Part shown: one piece after another, positions 1-12,319 of the stretch
Layout: every line of letters begins with the position of its first letter
Numbering within the stretch: the stretch's first letter is position 1
Source of the DNA: Verrucomicrobiaceae bacterium
Lineage (GTDB): Bacteria > Verrucomicrobiota > Verrucomicrobiia > Verrucomicrobiales > Akkermansiaceae
Reading direction: 5' to 3'
Assembly (NCBI GenBank): GCA_027487435.1
Contig: JAIYDP010000049.1
Span: 1 to 46,438, forward strand
Length of the DNA: 46,438 nt
Position numbers and translations under genes: made by a program
Notes under the pieces: generated by a model
Database searches by the model: none
What the model saw: only the letters and a program-made list of their open reading frames with translations
Told to the model about the DNA's origin: nothing

Positions 1-3000
1 GACCCCATCCACTGGTCAACACAACACGCCGGTCAATGTCGACACCAGACGACAACTTGCACAACATCGTTGAGTCTGACGTCCACAACGAACTCTCGCA
101 CGCAGATCCTCCAACACGGATCTTTTGCGAGATATCGAACACTGCAAATCCCATTCCATAAAATGTTGAAACGACGGCTCCTGTTGTGGGACTGTTCCCT
201 CTACTTAGGGATGTTGTTGCAGGAGCAATGTACGTTAGCAAAGTGGAATGGGTCCCAATTTGAAAAAGAGAAACCACCAATGCCCTCGAGATTCCAGAGC
301 CTCCTGCTATTTTGCAAAGGAGAGAAGTGTCCGATATCCATGCAGATAGCTCACAAGAAGTTCCTCCATTGCGGACAGCAATGGAATATCGTGCCACACC
401 AAACCCATTCCCATCTAATGTGAGGATATGCCCTCCGGTAGATGAAGCCACAACTGGAATTGAGCTCAGGATCTTTGGTGAATTGTAGGAGAAAAATGAA
501 GTGATGGTGGAAGAAACTGCATCAAGAGACACGCAAATAGGCTTCGAGCCAGAGATTCCTGACGAAAGTCGACATAATATCGAAGAGTCAGAAACCCATG
601 AGCTTCGGGTGCATGCTGAGCCCCCAACACGTGACGACATTGTCCCATCAAAAGTTCCCAGCGATTTCCCAAATATCGTGATGAAGCCAGAACCCGTCGT
701 CGCTCCGTTGGTTGGAAGCACTTGAGAGGCAACGGCAGGATCAAAAGAAAACGAGAGGCTCAATGTTGTCTTGCCAACTGAGTGCACAGATATACACACA
801 GAATGCGATCGCCTCAATCCAGCAGAGACTTTACAAAGCAGCGAAGAATCTGCCACCCAAAAAGACGATTCGCAAGCTGTACTCGATATCCTCACTCTCG
901 ATGAGTAACTTGCAACTCCGAAACCAGAGCCAAATAGAGAAATGGTTGCAGACCCTGTCGTTGGTGCATTGCTGTTCGAAACCAGTGACACCTCCGGGAA
1001 AAAATACGAGACCAGCACGTTGGAAACGCCGGCGATCATCCCCACGGTGAGGCGGAGTTGTCTTGAAACGTACGTGCCAGAAGGAGCTTTCAAGAGAGCC
1101 GAAGAATCTGAAGTCCAACGTGTTGATTCAGAGGCTGATCCTAGTATGCGAATGCTTGGAGAATAATCACCACATCCAAAAGAACTCCCAAAGAGCGTCA
1201 TAAATGATGCACCAGTCGTAGGAATCAACAAGGTTGACGCACTTGTCAATGATGGCGCAGAGTAGCTTATTTGAGAGGAGAGACCTGATCCTTGTCTTCC
1301 TGACGTAACTTGAATTGAAATTTGGCCAATCCCTTGTGGGAACTTGCAACTCAAGCTTGAGTCTGAAGTCCACGAAGAGACTTCACAGGCAGTTGATCCT
1401 GCTCGAACTGCCTGTGAGTAGTCTGACAATCCAAAGGACGATCCATAGAAAACGACAAAATTCCCACCAGTCGCAGGAGTTTGTAAACTGACAAGAGACG
1501 ATAGAGAAGGGATCGTGTACGACATGGACGAACTCAGTGTTCTTGTCAGAGTGACGACACTGACTGTGACAGATAATGCAACGCCGACACCGGAAGCAGC
1601 CTTACAAGAGAGTGACGAATCTGAAATCCACCGAGAATTCTCACAAGATGTCCCGCCCGTCCGAATCCGAGTGCTCAAGTCAGTAACACCGAAACCGCTG
1701 CCTCTTATTGTCAGAAGCTGTGCTCCGGTGGAAGATACTGCAGGCGAAATTGCTGCAAGAACCTCATGAATATCGTAGGAAAGAGTGCGTGTCAATGTCT
1801 GAAGTCGCTGCCCAAGCGTCACAACGATCACGCTTGATGAAGTCGAGCCCGAAGGCGCCTTGCATCTCATTGACGAATCCGAAGTCCAAACGCTGGATTC
1901 GCAAGATGTCACTCCAGCTCTGGCTGCATTTGAGAATTCAAACACAGAGAAACCGGAGCCAAAGATTGTGAGAAGAGCGCCTCCAGTCTTCGCAACAGAA
2001 TTTGGAACTTGAGATGTGATTTCATGAACTGCATACGAATGGAGACTCAAGAGTGTCTGCGATTGAGAAGAAACAGACAACACGATCGCCAAGTTACGTA
2101 GAACGCCAGAGGGAACCTTGCAAACAGTCGAAGAATCAGCAACCCAGAGGGTGACTTCGCATGCAGTTTGTCCAAAGCGACCTCTCGGACTTTGCGAAAA
2201 CACTCCAAATCCAGTCCCACTTAACGTCACAGAGGTTGCCCCAGAAGTTGGGACATACGCAGAAAACTGTTGCAAGGAGGGTGCAGCAAATGTCACAGCA
2301 TTTACACGCGTTCCAACTGAACCACCTGATGTAACGACTGCGCTCTTTGAGCGACCTAAACCAGAGGAGCCCAGTGCAGTAATGGAGGAGTCCGAGATCC
2401 ATTGACTGCTTTGCACTGCAGTTCCTCCCAGGCGAATTTTCTGACAAACGTCAGACACACCAAATCCAGCGCCAGTGAGTGTAAGAGACACTGATCCTGT
2501 GGTTGCATAGGTTCCTTGAATGACAGAGGAAATACCGGGGACAGCGTACGAAACAAGAAGAGATGCCATCAAAGTATCCGCAGTAATCTTCAGTGACTGT
2601 GAAAAAGACACTCCACTGGGAACCTTCAGAGAAACAGATGAATCGGAGGTCCAAATTGATGACTCTGTGGCTGTTGATCCCAACCGAAGCTTAGGTGACT
2701 GATCGTTAACTGCAAATCCTGCCCCATACACAGTAATGATGTAGCCTCCAGTTGAAGGAAGAAGGAGGGAGCTGCCAGACGAGACTAAAGGTAAGGAGTA
2801 AGAGAACACCTGAGAGACTATCGAAATTTCGCGAGAAATTGACGCAGTTGCAGATAACAATTTTCCAGATCCAGAAGAAATTTTGCATATAAGAGACGAA
2901 TCAGACGTCCATATGGAGCGCTCGCAAGCTGTGGATCCGAGTCTTAACAAAGGAGTGACGTCAAATGTCCCTAAACCTGCGGCTTCAATCGTAATCGTAA

Positions 3001-4620
3001 TTGCTCCAGTCGTGGCTGCAGAATTCGGTGTCGATTGCACCACCACAGCCTTTGTGTAGCTGACAGAGTTCGTCATAGTAGCAGTCTGCCTAGCAACAGA
3101 CACTGTCGCAGACATTCCGATTGATCGGCCTGCTGACACTTTGCATCGTATAGACGTATCTGAAGTCCATACGCTATTCTCACACGCAGATCCACCCATC
3201 CGCAGGCGGGGAGATGAATCGAAGGTCCCAAAAGAGCTACCAAAGACAGTGACCGACGAAGCACCAGTCGAAACGAACAATCCCAAAAGCGAAGAAGCAC
3301 TTGGGACTCCGTAACTTAGCACAGATGGCAGAAGCCCTAAATACCCTCCGACAGAGATCACAGATGAAAGCGATGCACCCACTCCATCCGATACTTTGCA
3401 AACGGACGATGAATCAGAAATCCAAGATGTAAATTCACATGCTGTGAAGGCAATCCTAGAACGAACAGAGTAATCGGATACTCCAAATCCTCTTCCAAAG
3501 AATGTAAAAATTGTGTCGCCTAGAGTCGGAGCAGCAGAAGCAGGAAATATCGACGACACAACTGGAGCGTGATATGACGCAGAAATCGCCGACAATGCGG
3601 ATTGGCTTGAAACTGAGGCGATGAGGTAAAGTGTCGTGAAAATGTTTACTCCGGCGCTCACTTTGCATAATGCAGAGGAGTCCGACGTCCAAAGAGTTGC
3701 TTCGCACGCTGTGGAACCAAATCTAAGCTTCGGACTGAAATTAGATTGCCCAAAATTGGCTCCATAGAGGGTAGATACGCTTGCTCCAGTGGAAGGGAAC
3801 GCAACAAGTGACGCAGAAGTGATTGAGGGCTGAGAAAAGCTAAAATAAGAAGAGAGAGTATTCACACCATTTTGAGTCAGAACAGAAAATGGAAGCGAGG
3901 CGCCAACTCCTGTCTGGATTTTGCAGAGTAGTGCTGTGTCGGAGATCCAAGTCACGGCAAGACATGCAGAGCCGCCAAGTGAACCTGATGGATTCGTATT
4001 CCACATTCCAAAGGAACTTCCATAGAGAGTGATCGTTGGGGAGACCTGAGCAACGCTTGCAAACAAGGGGAAAAGAGAGGAAATGGTTGGCGCTCGATAG
4101 GACACCACTTGCGTCACAGTCCTTAGAGTCTGAAATTGCGTTGTAATGACAACAGATTGAGATATCCCCATACCTGCAGGTGTTTTGCAAATTGCAGAAG
4201 TGTCTGATATCCACACAGTTGTCTCGCAAGCTGTGACACCAATGCGACCTCGAGGTGTGTAATCAGACGCTCCAAAAGAGCCACCAAACCACGTCAGTGA
4301 TGTAGATCCAATGGCTGGAGAGATGACACCACTAAATGAGGTGGTGGATGGCCTGGAATAAGTAAACGTGTCAACGAAAGTTGTCAGTGACGAGGTCGAG
4401 ACGACAACAATGAGAGATTGTCCAATACCCTTCGATACTTTAACAATGATGCACGTCGACGATATCCACTCGGTCGCCATGGTAGCAGTGAATCCGACCC
4501 TAGCTGCAGGCGTGTCGTCGCTTGCGCCATAGCCTGAGCCAAACAACGTCAGACTTGCAGAGCCAATCGTTGGGGGCGTAAATGGAGCAAATGACGTCAG
4601 AGTCAGAACTGCAGCACACT
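1..4620 (-). repeat. 18 tandem ~257-bp coding repeats (IPT/TIG-like units)
   Basis: The codons for the W-T/I-S-D core recur on the minus strand at about 85, 335, 590, 850, 1107, 1362, 1618, 1878, 2135, 2390, 2645, 2900, 3158, 3413, 3680, 3938, 4203 and 4460. The period is therefore ~255-265 bp (85-88 residues) over 18 units. The DNA is divergent between units although the protein core is conserved, which points to an old array under protein-level selection rather than a recent satellite. Confidence 0.85.
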
Positions 4621-4675
4621 GCGGAACAATAGCAAGCGTTGTCAGGACAAAAACTACGAGTCCAAGCATGCACAT
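1..4675 (-). CDS. Giant secreted/surface protein with tandem IPT/TIG-like repeats (partial, 3' end outside window)
   Basis: One uninterrupted reading frame runs from the ATG at 4675 to the window edge, about 1,558 codons without a stop or intron; I translated both ends and several internal units and all are in frame. Residues 1-22 look like a signal peptide (MCMLGLVVFVLTTLAIVPQC). The rest is a tandem array of ~86-residue units with the signature RLGSTACExSxWTSDSSxxCK, a Gly-rich loop (GxGFGxxD) and hydrophobic beta-strand-like stretches, which resembles IPT/TIG (immunoglobulin-like) domains. Each unit has two Cys flanking WTSD, a likely disulfide, but several units lose one (for example TAVQSSQWISDSS near 2390). 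Probable role: extracellular adhesion or matrix; this is inferred from architecture only. It starts 64 bp downstream of the kinase stop on the same strand. A C-terminal anchor, if any, lies outside the window. Confidence 0.85.
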   Translation of the reverse strand, partial: MCMLGLVVFVLTTLAIVPQCAAVLTLTSFAPFTPPTIGSASLTLFGSGYGASDDTPAARVGFTATMATEWISSTCIIVKVSKGIGQSLIVVVSTSSLTTFVDTFTYSRPSTTSFSGVISPAIGSTSLTWFGGSFGASDYTPRGRIGVTACETTVWISDTSAICKTPAGMGISQSVVITTQFQTLRTVTQVVSYRAPTISSLFPLFASVAQVSPTITLYGSSFGMWNTNPSGSLGGSACLAVTWISDTALLCKIQTGVGASLPFSVLTQNGVNTLSSYFSFSQPSITSASLVAFPSTGASVSTLYGANFGQSNFSPKLRFGSTACEATLWTSDSSALCKVSAGVNIFTTLYLIASVSSQSALSAISASYHAPVVSSIFPASAAPTLGDTIFTFFGRGFGVSDYSVRSRIAFTACEFTSWISDSSSVCKVSDGVGASLSSVISVGGYLGLLPSVLSYGVPSASSLLGLFVSTGASSVTVFGSSFGTFDSSPRLRMGGSACENSVWTSDTSIRCKVSAGRSIGMSATVSVARQTATMTNSVSYTKAVVVQSTPNSAATTGAITITIEAAGLGTFDVTPLLRLGSTACERSIWTSDSSLICKISSGSGKLLSATASISREISIVSQVFSYSLPLVSSGSSLLLPSTGGYIITVYGAGFAVNDQSPKLRLGSTATESSIWTSDSSVSLKVPSGVSFSQSLKITADTLMASLLVSYAVPGISSVIQGTYATTGSVSLTLTGAGFGVSDVCQKIRLGGTAVQSSQWISDSSITALGSSGLGRSKSAVVTSGGSVGTRVNAVTFAAPSLQQFSAYVPTSGATSVTLSGTGFGVFSQSPRGRFGQTACEVTLWVADSSTVCKVPSGVLRNLAIVLSVSSQSQTLLSLHSYAVHEITSQVPNSVAKTGGALLTIFGSGFSVFEFSNAARAGVTSCESSVWTSDSSMRCKAPSGSTSSSVIVVTLGQRLQTLTRTLSYDIHEVLAAISPAVSSTGAQLLTIRGSGFGVTDLSTRIRTGGTSCENSRWISDSSLSCKAASGVGVALSVTVSVVTLTRTLSSSMSYTIPSLSSLVSLQTPATGGNFVVFYGSSFGLSDYSQAVRAGSTACEVSSWTSDSSLSCKFPQGIGQISIQVTSGRQGSGLSSQISYSAPSLTSASTLLIPTTGASFMTLFGSSFGCGDYSPSIRILGSASESTRWTSDSSALLKAPSGTYVSRQLRLTVGMIAGVSNVLVSYFFPEVSLVSNSNAPTTGSATISLFGSGFGVASYSSRVRISSTACESSFWVADSSLLCKVSAGLRRSHSVCISVHSVGKTTLSLSFSFDPAVASQVLPTNGATTGSGFITIFGKSLGTFDGTMSSRVGGSACTRSSWVSDSSILCRLSSGISGSKPICVSLDAVSSTITSFFSYNSPKILSSIPVVASSTGGHILTLDGNGFGVARYSIAVRNGGTSCELSAWISDTSLLCKIAGGSGISRALVVSLFQIGTHSTLLTYIAPATTSLSRGNSPTTGAVVSTFYGMGFAVFDISQKIRVGGSACESSLWTSDSTMLCKLSSGVDIDRRVVLTSGWG

Positions 4676-4739
4676 TATCAAACGATTTTGACTTTGACTT
4701 TGACCATGATTGGAAGTTGTTACACGAAAACAATTGATA

Positions 4740-6376
4740 TCATTTCGAATTCTTGGTGTCTTTAGCCTTCCTTGCTTCACGAAACTCTGCAATGTACCCG
4801 TCAAGAATGGAACGAAGTGCACCTTCTCGTCCACTCCAACCACCGCCTTCCCATCGCCCAACGTGAAGAGCTACTTGTTTCCCGATTGAAGTTTGCTCGA
4901 TATCATGTTTGAGAGGCTCAAAAAAAGGATGTCGAAGCGCTTCAAAGCATGTGACTCGTCGACCTGATCTATTACGACACGAAATGGAGTTACATACGAG
5001 GATCCACGTCAAGAAGCTTTTGAAGAAGATCCAGCGCATCCTCGTCATGGCAGTGTGTCACTGCTCGTAAATCTGCAGGCTCTCCGCCCAGCTTTTCTAG
5101 CGCAGCTCGCATTGTTGCATTAACACCGAGAAAATTGAATAAATCCACTGTCGGCCTTCCAACTACGTCAAAGATAACGTGAAGCTGATCGGACTGTGCA
5201 TGTGAATTGTAAAATGGCGCGGACACTTCAAGTGGAACGCCTTCTCGAGGAGACATAAAACTCCGGCGGCCTCGGAAGAGAGCAGCTCTGTTGGCGGCAG
5301 CACGCCCCAAAGGATGCTTCTGCTCTGCCAACTGCGAAGCAACTCTTAGCATTTCTGCGAAAATCTGTGTTCGTTACCAACAAACTGTTGCAAGGATACA
5401 CATCCAATCGACCACACATCTAAAGGGAAGGCGTATCGTCCAGGGGCAAGCATAACCTCGGGCGCTGTTAAGGTCAAATGCATTAAGATTTGCGACCCCG
5501 ATACCAACGACTGGCGACATGTTCCCTGCGAACTTAAGAAGAAGAAAAAAAAATGAAATACGTCATTGTACGTTCAAGGAGAATCGGTTCCTCTTCATCC
5601 GGTGCCTCGTCCTCGTTTCCATCGTCGAAATCATCATGTCCTCTGAGCAATGACTGCAACCCTACAGCAACTCACTTCGAATACTCAATACCCTCAGGAA
5701 CAACTCGGGCAAGCCCAAAGTCACAAATATGGACAATGAATCGGTCGTCAACGACATCTACGAGGATGTTCTCTGGTTTCAAGTCCCTTCATGTCACAGC
5801 AAATCAAGGAGCACGTACCTGTGCACAACACGAGATTCGTGAAGATATTCAACTCCCCGCAACAATTGCCATAAGATCGAGCGAATATCATTGATTTGAA
5901 GATCATCAAAATTCTCGTGAAGCCAAAATAGGTTGAAGCCGCCGTAAGCAAATACAATGTATCTGGAAACTAAGAAAAGCAAGACGAAAACAAGGGACAT
6001 GTTTGTTTCTCCATTAGAGTCAACTCCATTGAATACATCATAAATTTTTAAAATGTAGTCACTGTCGAGCTCCCTCGCGATGGAGATTTCTCGCAATAAT
6101 CGAATGAGGCAATTGCGACCACGAGTAAACTTGCCGTGGATGCGCTTGATGGCAACCTAGCAATCAGTGTGGTGGCGACGTGTTTCCTAACGCTTTGAGA
6201 TGTCTCTTGATCCAGCGCCCTGACAACGATACCGAAAGTACCACTTCCGAGTTTGGAGACGAGCTCATACTTCGGAGGAACATCCCATGTGAGACCATCG
6301 ACCTTCAACGTTATTTCGATTGGGCATGGCACAGAACATTCCAGCGGGTTGCATCAATCCTCTCGACGACGTCCAT
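4740..6376 (-). CDS. MAPK-like (CMGC) Ser/Thr protein kinase, 9 mini-introns
   Basis: Rebuilt as exons 6376-6338, 6302-6192, 6156-5999, 5962-5819, 5786-5676, 5642-5562, 5525-5497, 5464-5400, 5364-4998 and 4963-4740: 1,329 nt, 442 residues, all phases consistent. Introns are 32-36 nt. Kinase landmarks follow in order: GSGTFG loop, VAIK lysine, NIYIVF hinge, VVHRDLKPEN catalytic loop, DFGLAR, activation segment RTMTEHVASRWYRAPEVML, DVWSIGCIFAEML, DPRRRVTCFEALRHPFF. All catalytic residues are present, so the enzyme should be active. Oddities: the MAPK TxY dual-phosphorylation motif reads TEH, so the activating Tyr is missing; a ~25-residue acidic insert (KGHDDFDDGNEDEAPDEEE) precedes it; and a ~45-residue insert follows FAEML. 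The start was chosen because ATG 6376 plus a 35-nt intron joins cleanly to the first kinase strand. Subfamily is not certain: MAPK, or an atypical relative. Confidence 0.88.
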
Positions 6377-7517
6377 CTCAATTCTTTCAGCACTTAAAAT
6401 TAGTGCAAAGTACTGGACAAGCCACTGGTGGACTGTCTACGATTTATTTTGAGACAGATTCACGAAGGACAGCAGTACAAAGCAGCAAACACATCAAAGG
6501 GTACAAAGCTGAGAGCAATGAGTTGGTGGCTTTGCATGGCCGACAGGAGGAGGAAGCAGCAGAGCCGCGAAAAGACGGGACATGAAGCTGCATGAGCGTC
6601 AGCCCGAAGGTATGGCGCGGAAAGAAGCACAAAGGCTGGGTGGGAAAGAAGGCAGCGCGAGGCTGCGGTGGGAGATGGCAGCGCAAGGGCTGCGGCAGCA
6701 CCGGGGCTGCAAAACAAGAGCGCAAAGGCTGGTGGCGGGAACTGGCTCAGCGTGGAGGCTGAGGTGGAGAAACGAGCCGAAAAAGGCATCGTAGCTGCGA
6801 TTTGGCGGAAAGGCCGAAGGCAGGTGGGATACTGGACGCCACAGGGAGGCTGTGGAGGGGGGACGAAAGGGACGAGGGGGGCGGAAGAAAACAAGTAAGG
6901 GGGTGGAGGCAACGAGGCCAAGAGAGGCAAGAGGGAAAGCTGTTGAATTTCAATTCAAAGCGCCATTGCACTCGCTTCGCTTCAGCTCTGCTCTCTCGTA
7001 TCTCTGTTGAGAGTTACTTTTAACACCTGACACTTTCACCCTCTGTTGCGCGGAAATTGGGTTCAGACATACCCAAGTGTGGCTACAAGAAAGGTTCATT
7101 CTGGGCTTTGCAGTCCCAACGCTCACATGTGCCCACATTCTGAGTCGACGAGTCGGCTCGGGTGCGTGCTACGCGGGCTCACACGGGCGCAAAAACGGCG
7201 TTGGAGCGACCGCAAGACGAAGATTTCCGTTTCAACCTGATGAGAGAAACAAAGTCTGTAACTCTGTTGAAGCAGGATGCGAGTCCAAAGAGCTGCAGCG
7301 TAGCACTTTCATACAGTATAAATGGAGGGAAAGCGTCGGGAAGTTGAGGTTGAGATGAAGCGTCAGGGCGAAGACCTAGTACATGGTACTAAGTAGGGCT
7401 GTGCAAGCAAGAATGCGACTTGCATGCGGTAAAAAATCAGCAGAGTGATGTTTCATCCAAGATGGATTCGGTAACTGCACTTCAACGTCAACAGTACAAA
7501 ATATAATTGTTCTTTAG
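6377..7517. other. Intergenic region without a recognisable gene; plus strand purine-rich
   Basis: About 1.1 kb between the kinase start and the next plus-strand gene. Between 6540 and 6900 the plus strand is strongly G/A-rich and holds loose direct repeats of the type GCGCAAAGGCTGG (around 6630, 6685 and 6720). Open frames here on both strands have biased low-complexity translations (Pro/Ser/Leu-rich on the minus strand) and no family resemblance. A TATA-like stretch (acagtataaatgg) lies near 7315, about 200 bp before the next ATG. I see no tRNA or rRNA. Confidence 0.5.
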
Positions 7518-8180
7518 ATGACAACTTTGGAGGATGAAGACGTGTACGACGTTCTCGGAAAGAGTGAAGAAATCATTGGAGTTCGAAACTTTTCCGCAAA
7601 CATATCTCATGCCTAAGGGTCGAGTTCGATTCCGCATAGGAAACTCAACAGAAGCTCTCTCCACACGGTCCCTTCTGCATGGCCTGAAGGAGAGACGCAT
7701 GAAGCCAGCATCTGCGCAGCGCTCCTCAGAAGAAAGTGACTTGCGGGACTTGAGCATGACATCTCTCTCTTCAAACTTGAAGCCACAAGGCGCCGGAGAC
7801 AGAAACGCACAGCTCGGTCGGGTTTCTGTGGAAGAGGAAACGAACGGGGAGACCAAATTCAAATTATTCATGGTACAAGAGAAATGATATTGCTGATGAA
7901 ATAGATTCGAAACGAAGTTCAATCTGCGTCTTCTGCTATCAAGGACGATCTTAGTGCATGGAAATCTGTTTTCTTTCATTTTTTCTGTCTAAGGCAGCAG
8001 AGAATGATTGCTGACATGGACAGCAGAACTGTCATTTCAGAAGAATCGGCGAGGAGAATGAAGCGGGAAGTGAATCTCCTGAGAGAAAGCATGTCTACAT
8101 TTGTACAAGACATGCATTCTCTCATCGATGAAATGGAGCACACTCAATCCAAGAGCCCTGCAGTGGAGTCGAAGAGATGA
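7518..8180 (+). CDS. Small coiled-coil protein, unknown function
   Basis: Spliced model: exons 7518-7580, 7618-7872, 7905-7967 and 8001-8180, with introns of 37, 32 and 33 nt. The sum is 561 nt (186 residues) and every junction is phase 0. The protein starts MTTLEDEDVYDVLGKSEEI, has a Ser-rich middle (about residues 45-105), and ends in a long amphipathic helix (residues ~107-175: NEVQSASSAIKDDLSAWK, then RRMKREVNLLRESMSTFVQD) that should form a coiled coil. No enzyme motif or family is recognised. It lies 211 bp upstream of the isomerase gene on the same strand. The last intron (7968-8000) is a multiple of three and could be read through; I removed it because it has the normal size and AG end. 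Confidence 0.55.
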
Positions 8181-8391
8181 GAATAGATTGATTCCATCTG
8201 GATGAATTATTTTCAAGTAGGAGTATTATGTATGAGTAAAGCTTGCGATCAAAGTTGTTCCTTCCTCTGTCACAGCATCTGCACTCTTCGGTGACAACAC
8301 TCGCGAAAACAAGCTCGATTCTAATGTTAACAGATAGAAAACAGAGTTAAACCTCAAATTTGACAGCCTTCGCTTCCGTGCAATCGAAGCT

Positions 8392-11076
<2,685 letters not shown>

Positions 11077-11825
11077 GTAAATCTTGCTTGTCAAGTTCCG
11101 ACTCCTCGTCCACATCTTTTTCTCACGAATGCACTTCATCTTCATTTCTAGTGTCTTTGCTGGGGTTGATGCAGGAAGACGCGGCGAAGCGGATGGTAAA
11201 TTAGCCACTTGCAATCAGATGAGGCACTGACCTTCTGGAGCGACTCATTGCCCCCGCAAAGCGCCTTTGACTTTCCCGTCCACCTCGCACAGCCATCCCA
11301 CGTCCCTCGCAGCCCATGCAACTGTTAAAGAACGTCATCGATGAGTCATTGTGGTACGTCGGAGGCCAACAAAGAGCAAAACAGGTGAGAGGGGACTTTT
11401 TCGAGAGATCGTGGCGCCGAGGAGGAGTGAAACGAGTGCAAGAGCGCGACAGTGACAAGTAGCAGCGCGATGAGTACGCCGTGAGGCGCGACATAAGGAG
11501 GGTCTTGCGTCCGCTGGCCTCTAGCTCAGTGAGGCCCACTCACGCATGAGGGGGAGGATGTGCTAACATCACAGGAGTGAAAAGCCCACAAGGCCATTCC
11601 AACGCGTGAACATAATGCGGGGGAGGCAAGAGCATGTAGACAAAATTCGAAGGGGGCAGCCACACACAAGAACGACTTCAGCTTCTTGAACGCAACGGAG
11701 GCGGAGCAGATGGGATAGTGACCCTCTCCCGACCTGGAGATGAAAGAGCTGACTGTCGGGGAGATCGGCTAGGCGATATGGTGAGCCCGCCCTGAGGATG
11801 ATGGCGAAGAGAGAAAGAGGCCTCT

Positions 11826-11938
11826 CCCTTCGACGACATTGTCCCATCCCGCCGTTCTGAGTTTGATGTCTAGCTTGGGATCTGTAGGCATGCCATTCAC
11901 CTCGCACCTGCAAGGTGCCCCTCAAGGTCGTCGAAGGG
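11826..11938. repeat. 12-bp perfect inverted repeat, arms ~90 bp apart
   Basis: cccttcgacgac at 11826-11837 is the exact reverse complement of gtcgtcgaaggg at 11927-11938. The 89-nt spacer is G+C-rich. It could close a long stem in a transcript; no known RNA family was recognised. Confidence 0.6.
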
Positions 11939-12092
11939 GTTGGCCGAGGTCTCAAGATAGTTGCGACCGCTGCAGGGAAAGGGGCGCACCATTTGAGGGC
12001 ATTAGGGGGGGCCGCTCCAACAGGTGACCGATTGTCAGATGGAGGTCGGTGGAACGAATGGCTGGCAACGAACAGCGAGGGGGCGGATTCAA

Positions 12093-12110
12093 AACTGGCT
12101 CAAGCCAGTT
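12093..12110. repeat. Perfect 8-bp stem with 2-nt loop
   Basis: aactggct / ca / agccagtt is a perfect palindrome around a 2-nt spacer. It is too short a loop for a normal RNA hairpin and lacks a following T-run; function unknown. Confidence 0.5.
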
Positions 12111-12319
12111 GGCTTTTGGCTGGAATGAATTGAAGCCACGGACGGAAGGACGTCCTGGACGGTTCGAAAGCTTGGCATCACGACGTGTGTTGGAATTGAG
12201 CTTCAACGAATCGTTGACTCGGCAATGACAAGAAGTCACGTGAACATACGTGCAGTGGATCGTTTTTACGATTGACGCCAGACTCTGCAAGACAACAACG
12301 ACTGCGTTGAGACCAGGCA

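Larger units (their letters stand above)
11077..12319. other. 1.24-kb region without a confident gene
   Basis: Lies between the GPI fusion stop and the HslU stop. Only short open frames occur: 11131-11232 plus (starts MHFIFISSVFAGVDAG, a possible signal peptide, 33 residues) and 11316-11462 plus (starts MQLLKNVIDESLWYVGG, 48 residues). Neither can be linked by the usual mini-introns into a convincing protein. The region is G+C-rich and holds two inverted repeats (separate entries), so a structured non-coding RNA is possible but unproven. Confidence 0.4.

Noticed and set aside
7610..7640. tRNA-like B box (gagttcgattcc)
   Set aside because: It lies in a coding exon; no matching acceptor stem or A box at the right distance.
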